The notes: generated by a model from the sequence alone, not told the origin. Positions 42,587-52,345 are shown, numbered from the stretch's first letter. The stretch: DNA of 53,004 nucleotides from Lishizhenia tianjinensis (GCA_945902115.1 CAMDLY010000013.1:1-53004), one strand, 5' to 3'. Numbers and translations: made by a program.

Positions 42587-43981
42587 TTATCTTAAAACAT
42601 CCTTTCTTTGACTATCAAGTTTAAGTAGAATAAACATCATCATGGAGAAGGACATTATGGAGGAACCACCGTAACTAAAAAATGGAAGGGGAATGCCAAT
42701 TACAGGGGCGAATCCGATATTCATACCAATATTAATTGCGAAATGGTAAAACAATATCATGGCCACACTATAGGCATAAATTCTATTAAATGCAGATCGT
42801 TGTCTTTCAGCGATATACAGAATTCTGATGAGCATAAACATATAGAGTGAAATCAATAAAATAACCCCTACAAATCCCCATTCTTCAGCAAATGGACAAA
42901 AAATAAAATCAGTTTCTGATTCCGGCACATGATTAGACTCAACACTCGATACAGAGGCATTTTTATAACCTTTTCCTGACCAACCACCTGATCCGACTGC
43001 CGACATTGCCCTGTTACGATTGTAGTCTTTTCCATTCGGGTCTTCCTTTAAGCCTAAGAATAATTCTATGCGATCTTTTTGGTGGGGCGCGAGGCTATTA
43101 AAGGATTTTCCCACGGTGAAAGACAAGCCCCCTGTGAGTGTAAACCCAAGTAAAATAATAATTATCATTCTTGTTCTTTCACGCTTGTTTCCGAATCGTT
43201 GAATAAACAGTAGGGCTACAATCGTAAGAGTCCCTAGAGATAAAATCACTCCTATAGATCCATTTATAGGTTCATCGGAGAACCATAGATAAAAGCTCAC
43301 ATTCGATAGAAGAAGAGTGATAATGCTTATGAAAACCAACACAAATAAAATAGGTATGAAGTGAGTCCCCACCCAGGTTTCTTTAAACTTTACTCCAGGA
43401 TATAAATTGATTACCTTTAGAATTATAGGGTCAAACGTTAACCCTTCTCTGTACATCACAAATAGAAACGAAGTGAAAACCACAAAGGTGCCCGCGTCTG
43501 GCTGAAGAAGAATAAGCACCATTGGAACTACAAGGATAAGTATTGCGAGCATTACACTTGAAATGTTCAGCTGTTTGATATTAAGGTCACTAATATATCG
43601 CGCTAAAAGTAAGGCGGCCCCAATTTTTGCGAACTCTGCCGGTTGTATGCCTAAATTAGCAACCCCAATCCATGCTCTGGCCCCATTTATTGGAGGCATA
43701 AATAATACGAGTATTAAAAGAGATGTGGTAAATAAATAAATTGGCAGGGCATATTTTTGGTAGATATCAGAGTCTATTAAAAACACCAACAAGCCTAAAA
43801 ACATTGAAATCGAAATCCAAATGATTTGTTTGCCATATTGTTTGTCAACGTCAAAAATTGAGGGGTGCTCTGGTGTGTAAGCAACAGAATATACTGTCAT
43901 CAACCCTAAAAAAACCATCAGGATATAGGCAATAAAGAGAGGCCAGTCTATTTCTCCAAAAAGTTTGTCATCTTTTCTCAT
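42587..43981 (-). CDS. rodA: RodA, SEDS peptidoglycan glycosyltransferase
   Basis: The 464-residue polytopic SEDS protein polymerises lipid II in the elongation complex with PBP2. Family marks are GARAWIGVANLGIQPAEFAKI (region 100-120), QPDAGT (160-165), GSGGWSGKGY, and the ESETDFIF loop with the functional acidic residue, then FAPVIGIPLPFFSYGGSS. It is about 80-90 residues longer than E. coli RodA (370); the extra part (about 180-265) contains two more hydrophobic helices. The ATG overlaps the stop of mrdA by one base (TAATG). Confidence 0.95.
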   Translation of the reverse strand: MRKDDKLFGEIDWPLFIAYILMVFLGLMTVYSVAYTPEHPSIFDVDKQYGKQIIWISISMFLGLLVFLIDSDIYQKYALPIYLFTTSLLILVLFMPPINGARAWIGVANLGIQPAEFAKIGAALLLARYISDLNIKQLNISSVMLAILILVVPMVLILLQPDAGTFVVFTSFLFVMYREGLTFDPIILKVINLYPGVKFKETWVGTHFIPILFVLVFISIITLLLSNVSFYLWFSDEPINGSIGVILSLGTLTIVALLFIQRFGNKRERTRMIIIILLGFTLTGGLSFTVGKSFNSLAPHQKDRIELFLGLKEDPNGKDYNRNRAMSAVGSGGWSGKGYKNASVSSVESNHVPESETDFIFCPFAEEWGFVGVILLISLYMFMLIRILYIAERQRSAFNRIYAYSVAMILFYHFAINIGMNIGFAPVIGIPLPFFSYGGSSIMSFSMMMFILLKLDSQRKDVLR

Positions 43982-45840
43982 TAATCACCTCCAGAAAGTA
44001 TTGCATCTAAAATTCGTTTTTCTTTTGCCATATCCGTAACACGTCTTTTTAAGTATTTCTCTATCATTAAACTTGCAATCGGACCTGCCCAGGTCCCCCC
44101 AAATCCTGCATTTTCAACAAAAACAGCAATGGCAATTTTAGGATTATTCATAGGAGCGAAAGCGATAAATACTGAGTGATCTTCTCCTTGGGGGTTTTGC
44201 ACCGTCCCTGTTTTTCCACAAATTACAATATCCTCTAAGCGAGCCATTCTTGCTGTACCTCCATTTTCGTTCACAACCCTTCTCATACCTTCAATAACGG
44301 GATCAAAATGTTTAGGCTCTACCATGGTTTTATGCACCACTTGAAATTTTTCTATGGGTCCATTTTGTCCAACGGATTTTACAAAATGGGGTGTATAAAA
44401 CCATCCCTTATTTGCAATGATTGTCGCGATGTTTGCCATTTGAAGGGGGGTAAGTTTAACTTCTCCTTGCCCAATGGAAATAGATCTTATAGTTGAAAAA
44501 GCCCAATGATGGTGTCCATACCACTTATCATAATAAGAACCGTTGGGTATTAATCCGGGGCGTTCTCCAAAAACATCCGATTCAAGTTTTTTTCCAAGAC
44601 CAAAACTTTGCATGTATTGATGCCATATGTTAAGCCCTATTTCGGCATCTTCAAACAAACTAGACTTTTTGTTTTGTTGTATAATTCTCCTCACCACAGC
44701 ATAATAGTATGGGTTACAAGAATATTGAACCGCTTCCTGAATAGACCCAGCGTTAGGGTGATTATGACATCCAACGAGCCCTTTATCGCAGGGGAACCCT
44801 GATTTTTCAGTTATTACTCCTTCTTGCAATCCAATGAGAGATTGAACAAGCTTGAAGATCGATCCTGGTGGATATTCTGCTGCTAAAGGTCTTGGGAAAA
44901 GAGGTTTTTTGGTATCCTTCAGCAACATCGGATAGTTCATTCTAATATTTCTATTACCAACCAGTAAATTTGGGTCAAAGGAGGGGGAAGATATCATGGC
45001 TAGAATTTCACCTGATGATGGTTCAATAGCCACAATACAGCCTTTTTTATTTTTCATCAATTCTTCCCCGTATGCTTGTATAAGCATATCTAAACCAAGG
45101 GTCAGTGGCTCAGCTTGAACAGCTGTTGTATCGTATTTACCACTGGCGTAACTCTCTATCGCATTGTTTAAGGCAGAAGTAACAACATATTTAACACCCT
45201 TATAACCGCGTAATTCCTTTTCGTAATATCTTTCCAAACCTGCCCTGCCCACATTACTGCCGGGCTTGTAAAATTTATCTTTCTCGATCTCTTCCTCGTT
45301 TACCTCAGCAAGATATCCTAAGACATTCGCTCCTCCTTTGAAGGGGTAGCTCCTCATGCTAGTCACCTCCTCATAAAACCCAGGGAATTTTTCTAAGTGT
45401 GGTGCTATTTTCGAAATTTCTTCAAGGGTCAATTCCTTTAAAAAAGGATAAGCCCTTACTTTTTGGTAGTTTGAGGTTCTTTTTTTCGAATGCTTATTGT
45501 AGAAAGACCCCTCTCCTTTTCTAATTTCTTTAAAGCGAGCTCTTACTTCGTCAACTGTCCAACCAATAAGCTTCGCAAAAGCCAAAGTATCTAGATCTTT
45601 TATTTTATCCTCTACCATCATTAGGTTGAAGTAGGTTTTATTAGACACTATTTTCTGTCCATTTCGGTCGAAAATAACGCCTCTGGCGGGTATTATTTCT
45701 TTTCTTTTTTCAGCGATTTCCTGTGCGCGAAGCTTCCAAGTATCATCGATTACTTGCATGTAAAAAAGCCGAAAGCCATAGATGATACCTACAAAAAGCA
45801 TAAATGAAATGACCACATATTTTCTACCCTCGAAATTCAT
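43981..45840 (-). CDS. mrdA: penicillin-binding protein 2 (elongation transpeptidase)
   Basis: The 619-residue protein has an N-terminal membrane anchor (about 8-28), a dimerisation/pedestal domain (about 45-225) and a transpeptidase domain with the active Ser327 (PPGSIFK), SCN (374-376) and KTGT (543-546). It cross-links peptidoglycan in the side wall with RodA. Its GTWAGPIASLMIEKYLKR end is typical of PBP2. It overlaps mreD by 4 bp (ATGA) and rodA by one base. Confidence 0.96.
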   Translation of the reverse strand: MNFEGRKYVVISFMLFVGIIYGFRLFYMQVIDDTWKLRAQEIAEKRKEIIPARGVIFDRNGQKIVSNKTYFNLMMVEDKIKDLDTLAFAKLIGWTVDEVRARFKEIRKGEGSFYNKHSKKRTSNYQKVRAYPFLKELTLEEISKIAPHLEKFPGFYEEVTSMRSYPFKGGANVLGYLAEVNEEEIEKDKFYKPGSNVGRAGLERYYEKELRGYKGVKYVVTSALNNAIESYASGKYDTTAVQAEPLTLGLDMLIQAYGEELMKNKKGCIVAIEPSSGEILAMISSPSFDPNLLVGNRNIRMNYPMLLKDTKKPLFPRPLAAEYPPGSIFKLVQSLIGLQEGVITEKSGFPCDKGLVGCHNHPNAGSIQEAVQYSCNPYYYAVVRRIIQQNKKSSLFEDAEIGLNIWHQYMQSFGLGKKLESDVFGERPGLIPNGSYYDKWYGHHHWAFSTIRSISIGQGEVKLTPLQMANIATIIANKGWFYTPHFVKSVGQNGPIEKFQVVHKTMVEPKHFDPVIEGMRRVVNENGGTARMARLEDIVICGKTGTVQNPQGEDHSVFIAFAPMNNPKIAIAVFVENAGFGGTWAGPIASLMIEKYLKRRVTDMAKEKRILDAILSGGD

Positions 45841-46352
45841 TTAAATTTAGATTTTTTAGAAATAAGGGTGAGGATCAATAAACTGACTATAAAAGATATT
45901 ATAATACTCAGTATCGTGTTTTGCAAAATCATCAAAATTTCGTTGAATCGAAAAATCTCTATGAGAAAAAACCAAAAGTGATGAATAAGTAATAAATACC
46001 CATACACAAAAATAAACCACCGGGTCCCCATATCGAAGAGCGAAGGCTCTTTTAACGGGTCATATCCTTCCCTTTGAGAAAATAAATTGAAAATAATTGG
46101 TCTAAAGTAGGCCATCATAACCAATGCTGAGGTATGTAATCCGAAGGTGTTTGAAAATGCATCAATTAATATTCCAAGGCCAAAACTAAGTAGTAGTAGC
46201 GTGAAAATCCCTGTATCAAAAGGTAGCAGCATAATAAAAAGGGGGTAAATCATTAAATGTATCCCGAAACCAAATTCTAGCTGGTTAAATACCAATACCT
46301 GCATAATCCAGAAAAGGAAAAATCGAATAGCTATTTTTATGGCAACATTCAC
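45837..46352 (-). CDS. mreD: rod shape-determining protein MreD
   Basis: The 171-residue inner-membrane protein has about five or six hydrophobic helices and short loops, the pattern of MreD, and lies between mreC and mrdA as in most rod operons. MreD bridges MreC to the RodA-PBP2 pair. Sequence conservation is low in this family, so the call rests on context and topology. The start is GTG, overlapping the mreC stop by 3 bp. A short charged patch (FSQREGYDPLKEPS) lies in the middle. Confidence 0.88.
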   Translation of the reverse strand: MNVAIKIAIRFFLFWIMQVLVFNQLEFGFGIHLMIYPLFIMLLPFDTGIFTLLLLSFGLGILIDAFSNTFGLHTSALVMMAYFRPIIFNLFSQREGYDPLKEPSLFDMGTRWFIFVYGYLLLIHHFWFFLIEIFRFNEILMILQNTILSIIISFIVSLLILTLISKKSKFK

Positions 46353-47194
46353 TGTCTTTCCTCTTTATCAATTGGTATCCCCTCTTCTATTTTTTGCTGT
46401 TCCTCCAACATTAAATTCCTGACAACATAAATACGTTGCAACGAACGGTATTCCTCTGAGAAATTAATTACCACATCCCAAACCGCCTCCCCTTCAATTG
46501 CATAGACGGCATCTACAGTGCCTACAAGAAGTCCTTTTGGAAATATCCCCGAGCCACCTCGCGTCAACACTTTGGAGCCTCGTGGAATTTTTAAGTCATT
46601 TGAAATCCCTGCAATATTTCCCCGCGCAGGATGTTTACCATCCCATTTGAGTAGACCGAATAGACCAATAGGCTCGATCGTGACATCAATATTAATATCT
46701 TTCGTTAAAACAGATTTAACAACGCTGAAATGGCTACTTGTAGAATGAATTACACCGACTACTCCATTAGCCGAAAAAACCCCCATCAAACGTTTAACTC
46801 CGTGTTTTTCACCGATGTTAATGGTGAAATAGTTATTTCTATTTGAAACTGTTGAATTAATCACCTCTCCTGCAATATACTCGTATTGTTGTTTATATAA
46901 GGAATCTTTAATTTTAACGGTGTTGTTACTCAATTTCATTAAGCTTTTTGGAAGTTGCGCTCTTAAAGCGATATTTTCTTCTTGAAGCTTGGTATTTTCT
47001 GCAGATAAATTGAAGTGTTTCGTTAAGTCATTTTCCCATGAATATATTTGTCCGGTTACGGAGTTTGCCGTAGTCAAGTATTGAAATCTTGGAAATGCTA
47101 AAAATGTAATATACACAGACAACGATATAATTTGCAAGAGTGCAAAAAATAAGAAAACCCTAAATCTCTGGAAAAAGGCGATTAACTTACGCAT
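46349..47194 (-). CDS. mreC: rod shape-determining protein MreC
   Basis: The protein has 281 residues from the ATG at 47194; the longer frame begins with a TTG that lies in the promoter box. It has a membrane anchor (about 14-34), a coiled-coil segment (about 60-85, ENTKLQEENIALRAQL) and a beta-rich periplasmic domain (about 105-270; ISTSSHFSVVKS-type strands and GGSGIFPKGLLVG). MreC scaffolds the elongation complex in the periplasm. It begins the long leftward run. mreB, which usually precedes mreC, is not found upstream; the next gene is sufD. Confidence 0.94.
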   Translation of the reverse strand: MRKLIAFFQRFRVFLFFALLQIISLSVYITFLAFPRFQYLTTANSVTGQIYSWENDLTKHFNLSAENTKLQEENIALRAQLPKSLMKLSNNTVKIKDSLYKQQYEYIAGEVINSTVSNRNNYFTINIGEKHGVKRLMGVFSANGVVGVIHSTSSHFSVVKSVLTKDINIDVTIEPIGLFGLLKWDGKHPARGNIAGISNDLKIPRGSKVLTRGGSGIFPKGLLVGTVDAVYAIEGEAVWDVVINFSEEYRSLQRIYVVRNLMLEEQQKIEEGIPIDKEERQ

Positions 47195-47197
47195 AAA

Positions 47198-47205
47198 CAA
47201 AGATA
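47198..47205 (-). promoter_or_regulatory. -7 box TATCTTTG of the mreC operon
   Basis: It matches TAnnTTTG on the minus strand and ends 3 nt before the mreC ATG, so the mRNA may be leaderless. No clear -33 TTG is seen. Confidence 0.6.
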
Positions 47206-47307
47206 GAAAAGGGAGAATTTCGGTAAACGTCTGAACTTAAAATGATATCAACAAAAACGACAAGATTTCAACGCTTTCAAAAGAGGGCAATTTAAACTTT
47301 TAAGCCA

Positions 47308-48537
47308 TCAATTTTCCCAACCAAAACGTTCCTGTAATTTTTTTGAAATAAATGTTTGAATATCCTCGTGTTCAATTTTTTCCAATACCTGACCCACAAA
47401 GGCGCTAACGAGTAAGTTTCTTGCCCCTGAATCTGAAATACCTCTCGACTTCAGGTAAAATATGGCTTCTTCGTCTAATTGACCAGTTGTAGAACCATGT
47501 GAACACTTGACATCATCGGCATATATTTCTAGTTCAGGCTTAGCATTTACAGTGGCATCCTCACTCATCAAGATATTCGCATTTGATTGAAATGCATTGA
47601 TTTTCTGAGCGTCTTTTCTTACGAAAACTTTTCCATTGAAAACAGCGGTTGCTTTATCGAAAATCACCCCCTTATACAACTCGTTGGATAGACAATGGGG
47701 CACCTGATGATCAATAATCGTATGATTATCTATGAATTGTTGTTCCCTAACTATATACACACCATTTAAATTGCTTTCAGCATTTACGCCTTGAACAGAA
47801 ATTTCCACATCATTTCTCACAAATTGTCCATCGAGGCTAATGGTGTTCATGGTGAAGACAGAATCTCTATGTTGCGTGACTTTTTCTCGAGAGATGTTCA
47901 CGTCAAGCCCTCTTTCAACCTGTAACTTATTAATAACAAGTTGAGCGCCATTGTCGAGGTGTATTTCCGAAACAATGTTTGAGAAGCTCTTACTTTCTTC
48001 GTCGGCACTAAAAATCAGTGAAATTTCCGCTTTTGCTAAAGAATGCACACGTATATAATGTCTTATGTTATTGACTTTATTTCCATTCGAAAGGTGCAAA
48101 ATCTCAATGGGCTTATCTAAATCCCCGTAGACATCTAAAAAAATACCGTCTTCTGCATATACAAAGTTGAGTGCATCAAAAATAACTTTATTTGGCTTCA
48201 ATTGGGTTAATTCATGTGACGTAAGTTCAGTCAGGGACCTACACCCATTGAATGCATCTTTTCTAACGAGCTTACCGTTGTCAAAAACAATACGGTAGGC
48301 ATCTTGGTAAACAGTAAAAGGTATATTGGCGTTTTGGGACCCCGAAAAACTAGCGTTAGATAATTTCGTCAGCCGAGTATATTTCCAATTTTCATCCTTT
48401 GTGGTTGGTAAATTAGCAGTTTCTAAAAAATCCTGCAGATCCTGCATTTTCTCTTTTTCAAGAGATAAACTCGACCTGTCAAGAGGCGCTAAAAGTTGAC
48501 TTAATTTATTTACTTGAGTAGTATTCACTGCGTACAT
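47308..48537 (-). CDS. sufD: Fe-S cluster assembly protein SufD
   Basis: The 409-residue cytosolic protein forms the SufBC2D scaffold for Fe-S cluster synthesis. It has a beta-helix core and a C-terminal region with DDVKCSHGSTTGQLDEEAIFYLKSRG (region about 345-370), which carries the His of the SufB-SufD cluster site, followed by ISDSGARNLLVSAFVG. It is paralogous to SufB but lacks its Cys-rich signature. It follows sufC by 11 bp and ends the suf gene run. Confidence 0.95.
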   Translation of the reverse strand: MYAVNTTQVNKLSQLLAPLDRSSLSLEKEKMQDLQDFLETANLPTTKDENWKYTRLTKLSNASFSGSQNANIPFTVYQDAYRIVFDNGKLVRKDAFNGCRSLTELTSHELTQLKPNKVIFDALNFVYAEDGIFLDVYGDLDKPIEILHLSNGNKVNNIRHYIRVHSLAKAEISLIFSADEESKSFSNIVSEIHLDNGAQLVINKLQVERGLDVNISREKVTQHRDSVFTMNTISLDGQFVRNDVEISVQGVNAESNLNGVYIVREQQFIDNHTIIDHQVPHCLSNELYKGVIFDKATAVFNGKVFVRKDAQKINAFQSNANILMSEDATVNAKPELEIYADDVKCSHGSTTGQLDEEAIFYLKSRGISDSGARNLLVSAFVGQVLEKIEHEDIQTFISKKLQERFGWEN

Positions 48538-48548
48538 TTCTTAATGGA

Positions 48549-49301
48549 TTAAACGGCTGCAGATTCTTTTATCCAGTCGTAACCTTTTTCCTCAAGGATT
48601 AAGGCAAGTTCTTTAGTGCCTGTTTTCACAATTTTCCCATCGAACAAGACGTGCACAAAATCTGGAACAATGTAATCCAAAAGGCGTTGGTAATGCGTGA
48701 TAACGATACATGCATTTTGTGGTGTTTTTAACTTATTTACCCCGTTTGCTACGATGCGCAGGGCATCTATATCCAAGCCCGAGTCTGTTTCGTCTAGAAT
48801 AGCCAATTTAGGATCTAACATGGCCATTTGGAAAATTTCGTTGCGTTTTTTTTCACCTCCTGAAAACCCTACGTTTACAGAACGATTGGCTAATTTACTG
48901 TCCAACTCTACGATGGTAGATTTTTCCCTCACCATTTTCATGAAATCTTTTGCAGAAAGGGGATTTTCTCCTCTATATTCTTTGATTTCATTTAGTGATG
49001 TTCTGAGAAAATTAATATTCGACACACCAGGAATTTCAACAGGGTATTGAAACGCTAAAAATAGGCCCTCGCGCGCTCGGTCCTCTGTGGATAACTCTAA
49101 AAGGTCTTTGCCTTCGAAAAGAATAGATCCCTCTGTAATTTCGTATTCTTCACGTCCAGCTAAAATACTGGCTAGTGTACTTTTCCCTGCTCCATTTGGT
49201 CCCATGATAGCATGTACTTCTCCAGCGTTAACCTCAAGATTTAATCCCTTTAAGATTTCTTTTCCGTCGATGCTTGCGTGTAAGTTTTCTATTTTAATCA
49301 T
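48549..49301 (-). CDS. sufC: Fe-S cluster assembly ATPase SufC
   Basis: The 250-residue ABC-type ATPase drives shape change of the SufB-SufD scaffold. It has a Walker A GPNGAGKS (34-41), a signature FSGGEKKR, a Walker B LAILDETDSGLD and the His of the switch region (VITHYQRLL). ETDSGLD is the family mark of SufC. It lies between sufB (56-bp gap) and sufD. Confidence 0.97.
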   Translation of the reverse strand: MIKIENLHASIDGKEILKGLNLEVNAGEVHAIMGPNGAGKSTLASILAGREEYEITEGSILFEGKDLLELSTEDRAREGLFLAFQYPVEIPGVSNINFLRTSLNEIKEYRGENPLSAKDFMKMVREKSTIVELDSKLANRSVNVGFSGGEKKRNEIFQMAMLDPKLAILDETDSGLDIDALRIVANGVNKLKTPQNACIVITHYQRLLDYIVPDFVHVLFDGKIVKTGTKELALILEEKGYDWIKESAAV

Positions 49302-49357
49302 TTTGCTATTTTAATTTTCTTTGAGCGCTTATATTATCAATTCTCCGTCAAGTTTAA

Positions 49358-50806
49358 TCAGCCTACACTTCCCTCTAAGCTTATCGCCAATAATTTTTGT
49401 GCTTCGACCGCAAATTCCATTGGCAATTGGTTCAAGACCTCTTTGCAATAGCCGTTTACTATCAAGCTTATGGCTTTTTCTTCGCTGATTCCTCGTTGCA
49501 TGCAATAAAACAATTGATCCTCACCAATTTTTGATGTTGTCGCTTCGTGCTCAATTTTCGCACTTGGATTTTTGCATTCTATATAGGGAAATGTGTGTGC
49601 ACCACATTGATCCGACATTAAAAGAGAATCACATTGTGAGAAATTTCTCGATTGTTGAGCGTTTTTATGAATTTGTACCAGTCCGCGATAGGAATTTTGA
49701 GATTTCCCTGCAGAAATTCCCTTGGAAATAATGGTGCTTTTGGTGTGTTTACCAAGGTGAATCATTTTTGTTCCAGTGTCTGCTTGTTGATAATTATTAG
49801 TAACCGCAACGGAGTAAAATTCCCCCACGGAGTAGTCCCCCTTTAAAATGCAAGAGGGGTATTTCCATGTAACCGCAGATCCAGTTTCTACCTGTGTCCA
49901 AGAAATTTTGGCCCTGCGCTCGCAGATACCACGTTTTGTCACAAAGTTAAATACACCACCTTTTCCTTGTTTATTTCCAGGGTACCAGTTTTGAACAGTA
50001 GAGTACTTGATTTCAGCATTTTCCAAGGCAATCAATTCAACCACGGCAGCATGAAGTTGATTTTCATCTCTCTGGGGAGCGGTACAGCCTTCCAAGTAGG
50101 AAACATATGACCCCTCGTCTGCAATAACCAATGTGCGTTCAAATTGTCCTGTGCCTCCGGCGTTAATTCTAAAGTAGGTAGAAAGTTCCATGGGGCAACG
50201 AATACCCTTCGGAATATAGCAGAAAGACCCGTCAGTAAATACTGCAGAATTTAAGGAAGCATAGAAATTGTCTGTTGTAGGAATTACTGTTCCCATGTAT
50301 TTTTTGACTAATTCAGGATATTCTTGGACGGCATCAGAAAAGGAACAAAAAATAATACCTAATTCTTTAAGCTTTTCTTTGAATGAAGTAGCCACTGACA
50401 CTGAATCCATTACGAAGTCGACAGCAACACCCGATAAGCGTTGTTGCTCTTCTAAAGAAATCCCCAGTTTTGTCATGGTTTCTTTCATCTCTGGATCAAC
50501 GTCATCCCAAGACTCGTATTTTTTAGTTTGTTTAGGTGCTGCGTAATAAGTAATTTCTTGAAAATCAGGTTTTTTGTAATGGACATGTGCCCATTCTGGT
50601 TCAGTCATCTTCTTCCACACCTCAAATGCGTTTAGGCGAAATGACAGCATCCATTCTGGTTCATTCTTCTTAGAGGAAATAAGACGTATGATATCTTCCG
50701 AGAGTCCAACGGGAGCTTTATCGGTTTCAATATCCGTTACAAATCCGAATTTATATTCTTGATTCTCTAGGTCTTTTGCGAGTTCGTTCTCGGTATAATT
50801 AGCCAT
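49358..50806 (-). CDS. sufB: Fe-S cluster assembly scaffold SufB
   Basis: The 482-residue cytosolic scaffold protein receives sulfur and iron and builds the cluster with SufC and SufD. Family segments include [50 protein letters not shown], and the [36 protein letters not shown] region with the functional Cys (about 400-435). Length and motifs are those of canonical SufB. It starts 2 bp after sufA. Confidence 0.97.
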   Translation of the reverse strand: MANYTENELAKDLENQEYKFGFVTDIETDKAPVGLSEDIIRLISSKKNEPEWMLSFRLNAFEVWKKMTEPEWAHVHYKKPDFQEITYYAAPKQTKKYESWDDVDPEMKETMTKLGISLEEQQRLSGVAVDFVMDSVSVATSFKEKLKELGIIFCSFSDAVQEYPELVKKYMGTVIPTTDNFYASLNSAVFTDGSFCYIPKGIRCPMELSTYFRINAGGTGQFERTLVIADEGSYVSYLEGCTAPQRDENQLHAAVVELIALENAEIKYSTVQNWYPGNKQGKGGVFNFVTKRGICERRAKISWTQVETGSAVTWKYPSCILKGDYSVGEFYSVAVTNNYQQADTGTKMIHLGKHTKSTIISKGISAGKSQNSYRGLVQIHKNAQQSRNFSQCDSLLMSDQCGAHTFPYIECKNPSAKIEHEATTSKIGEDQLFYCMQRGISEEKAISLIVNGYCKEVLNQLPMEFAVEAQKLLAISLEGSVG

Positions 50807-50808
50807 AT

Positions 50809-51132
50809 TTACAATGAAAAAGATTCACCACATCCACAGGTTCTGCCGGCATTTGGGTTGTTAAAAACAAATCCCTTTCCATTTAATCCTCCTGAAAAAT
50901 CCAAAATAGTACCAACTAAGTATAAGAAGCTTTTTTTGTCTACAACTACCTTTATACCGTTGTCTTCAAAAGCTTTATCTCCTTCTTTTTCTTCATTGTC
51001 GAATGTTAGCTGGTACATTAATCCAGAACAACCACCACCATCAACACCTACGCGTATAAATAATCCTTCTTTCCCCTCATCCTCCATCAATCGCAATGCT
51101 TGTTTTTTTGCTGTATCTGTAACTGTAACCAT
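50809..51132 (-). CDS. sufA: A-type Fe-S carrier protein (SufA/IscA/ErpA family)
   Basis: The 107-residue protein carries Fe-S clusters from the scaffold to target enzymes. The three conserved cysteines are present: Cys35 (GGGCSGL), Cys99 and Cys101 (RTCGCGESF). It is the first gene of the suf run and overlaps no other gene. The name sufA follows from context; ErpA- or IscA-like function is equally compatible. Confidence 0.92.
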   Translation of the reverse strand: MVTVTDTAKKQALRLMEDEGKEGLFIRVGVDGGGCSGLMYQLTFDNEEKEGDKAFEDNGIKVVVDKKSFLYLVGTILDFSGGLNGKGFVFNNPNAGRTCGCGESFSL

Positions 51133-51176
51133 CTGCTTTTATTTAGATTAATTATAAATAACGCCTTAATTCTTCG

Positions 51177-51207
51177 CAAAAATACCACTTTTATGGTATT
51201 TATACAA
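51177..51207 (-). promoter_or_regulatory. suf operon promoter (TTG-N20-TATTTTTG)
   Basis: On the minus strand a TTG (51205-51207) precedes a -7 box TATTTTTG (51177-51184) by 20 nt, the same spacing as at aspS. The leader to the sufA ATG is about 40 nt. No Fur-, IscR- or similar operator is recognised. Confidence 0.65.
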
Positions 51208-51233
51208 GTAAAACATTCAATTCCTTGTTGTGT

Positions 51234-52268
51234 TTAAAATTTGATTTGATAAGTACTCCAGCGTAGGTCCGGGGTGTAATAATCTGTTGAGATGATTTGC
51301 GCACCTGATTTTCGTGCTGCGTTGAAGGTAGAATAATCATTTTTTCTTGATTCCATGGTTCCTGCATCCGCTCTTGTTCTAACGATGTAGGTTTGCGTTA
51401 AGGCCTGGATTTTTTCTTCATTACCGATAGCATCATTTGCTATCACGAAAGCAGCTTCTGGATCATTTGGTGATGCGTAATGAAACATAAGGAAGTTTTT
51501 AGTAGTGGCTTTATACAGTGACTCATTTCCGTCTAATATGAAGATAATTTTCCCCAAACATGAACTCAACAGGGGCCAGCCTTCTTCAACAATCCGATCT
51601 CTTATACTTGGATAGTTTCCCCTTAAATCTTTTGGAGTAAAAACGGACTGTTTTGGTAATATGTGCAGTATTTCCTCCTCCATACGGATGTAGGCCAATG
51701 AATCATAAGGAATACATGGTTTGAACCCAAGTCTCCGCAGCGTTTTAGATTCATTTCCAGGACTAATACTTTTGGGTTCAATATTCACATAAATAGGGTG
51801 GTGATTAGGATTTTTTTCACTCCACGATTTAAGTTCGATTAAGGCGTCTTGAAAGGTGAGGTAGTGTGTTTCATAATCCACATCTGCAATGTGCAGCACT
51901 TTAAATCCAGAGGAACTCATTTTTGGGTCTTTAACGCGCTGTTTAAGGCCTATGAGGAACTTATTCAACTTCCGTTTTCGGTAATGACCTCCTATTGGAT
52001 CGTAATACAAATCCAGTTCAATTCCCCGAATGTTGTATTGATCGAACTGCTCAGGTAACGTTAAATGACCATAATCCAGTTGTATCGGATCATTTCCTGC
52101 ACCGAGCTGTTTTTTGAATTTTGTTAAAAATCGAATGACTTTTTTGTGAGGACGTTTTTTGTAACTGTTGTGTGAAGCAAGTACCTTGCTATCGTTTAGT
52201 CTAAGTGTTTGTCCGTAACTGTAAAGTGAAATAGAGGACCACAAACACAATGTAACTACAAATTTCAT
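51234..52268 (-). CDS. secreted PI-PLC-like phosphodiesterase (Ca2+-dependent type)
   Basis: The 344-residue protein has a signal peptide (MKFVVTLCLWSSISLYSYGQ) and a PI-PLC-type TIM barrel. Motifs are LASHNSYK (His 33, first catalytic His), RGIELDLYYDP (Glu and Asp for metal), HIADVDYET (second catalytic region) and IISTDYY near the end. The set agrees with the Ca2+-dependent bacterial PI-PLC subfamily (SaPLC1-like). It would cleave phosphoinositides or glycerophospho-diesters outside the inner membrane. No sorting domain is present, so it may stay in the periplasm or outer membrane. It stands as a single gene between the suf promoter and a terminator. Confidence 0.85.
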   Translation of the reverse strand: MKFVVTLCLWSSISLYSYGQTLRLNDSKVLASHNSYKKRPHKKVIRFLTKFKKQLGAGNDPIQLDYGHLTLPEQFDQYNIRGIELDLYYDPIGGHYRKRKLNKFLIGLKQRVKDPKMSSSGFKVLHIADVDYETHYLTFQDALIELKSWSEKNPNHHPIYVNIEPKSISPGNESKTLRRLGFKPCIPYDSLAYIRMEEEILHILPKQSVFTPKDLRGNYPSIRDRIVEEGWPLLSSCLGKIIFILDGNESLYKATTKNFLMFHYASPNDPEAAFVIANDAIGNEEKIQALTQTYIVRTRADAGTMESRKNDYSTFNAARKSGAQIISTDYYTPDLRWSTYQIKF

Positions 52269-52315
52269 CGACTAAATGTAGAGAATATTTATAACAACCA
52301 AGAAAGTTATGTTGT

Positions 52316-52345
52316 AAAAAAGGCTACCTCAAAGAGATAGCCTTT
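52316..52345 (-). terminator. terminator of the fasciclin-domain gene
   Basis: AAAGGCTA and TAGCCTTT form an 8-bp stem extended past one mismatch by CTC/GAG around an AAA loop. On the minus strand six T follow. Confidence 0.9.
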
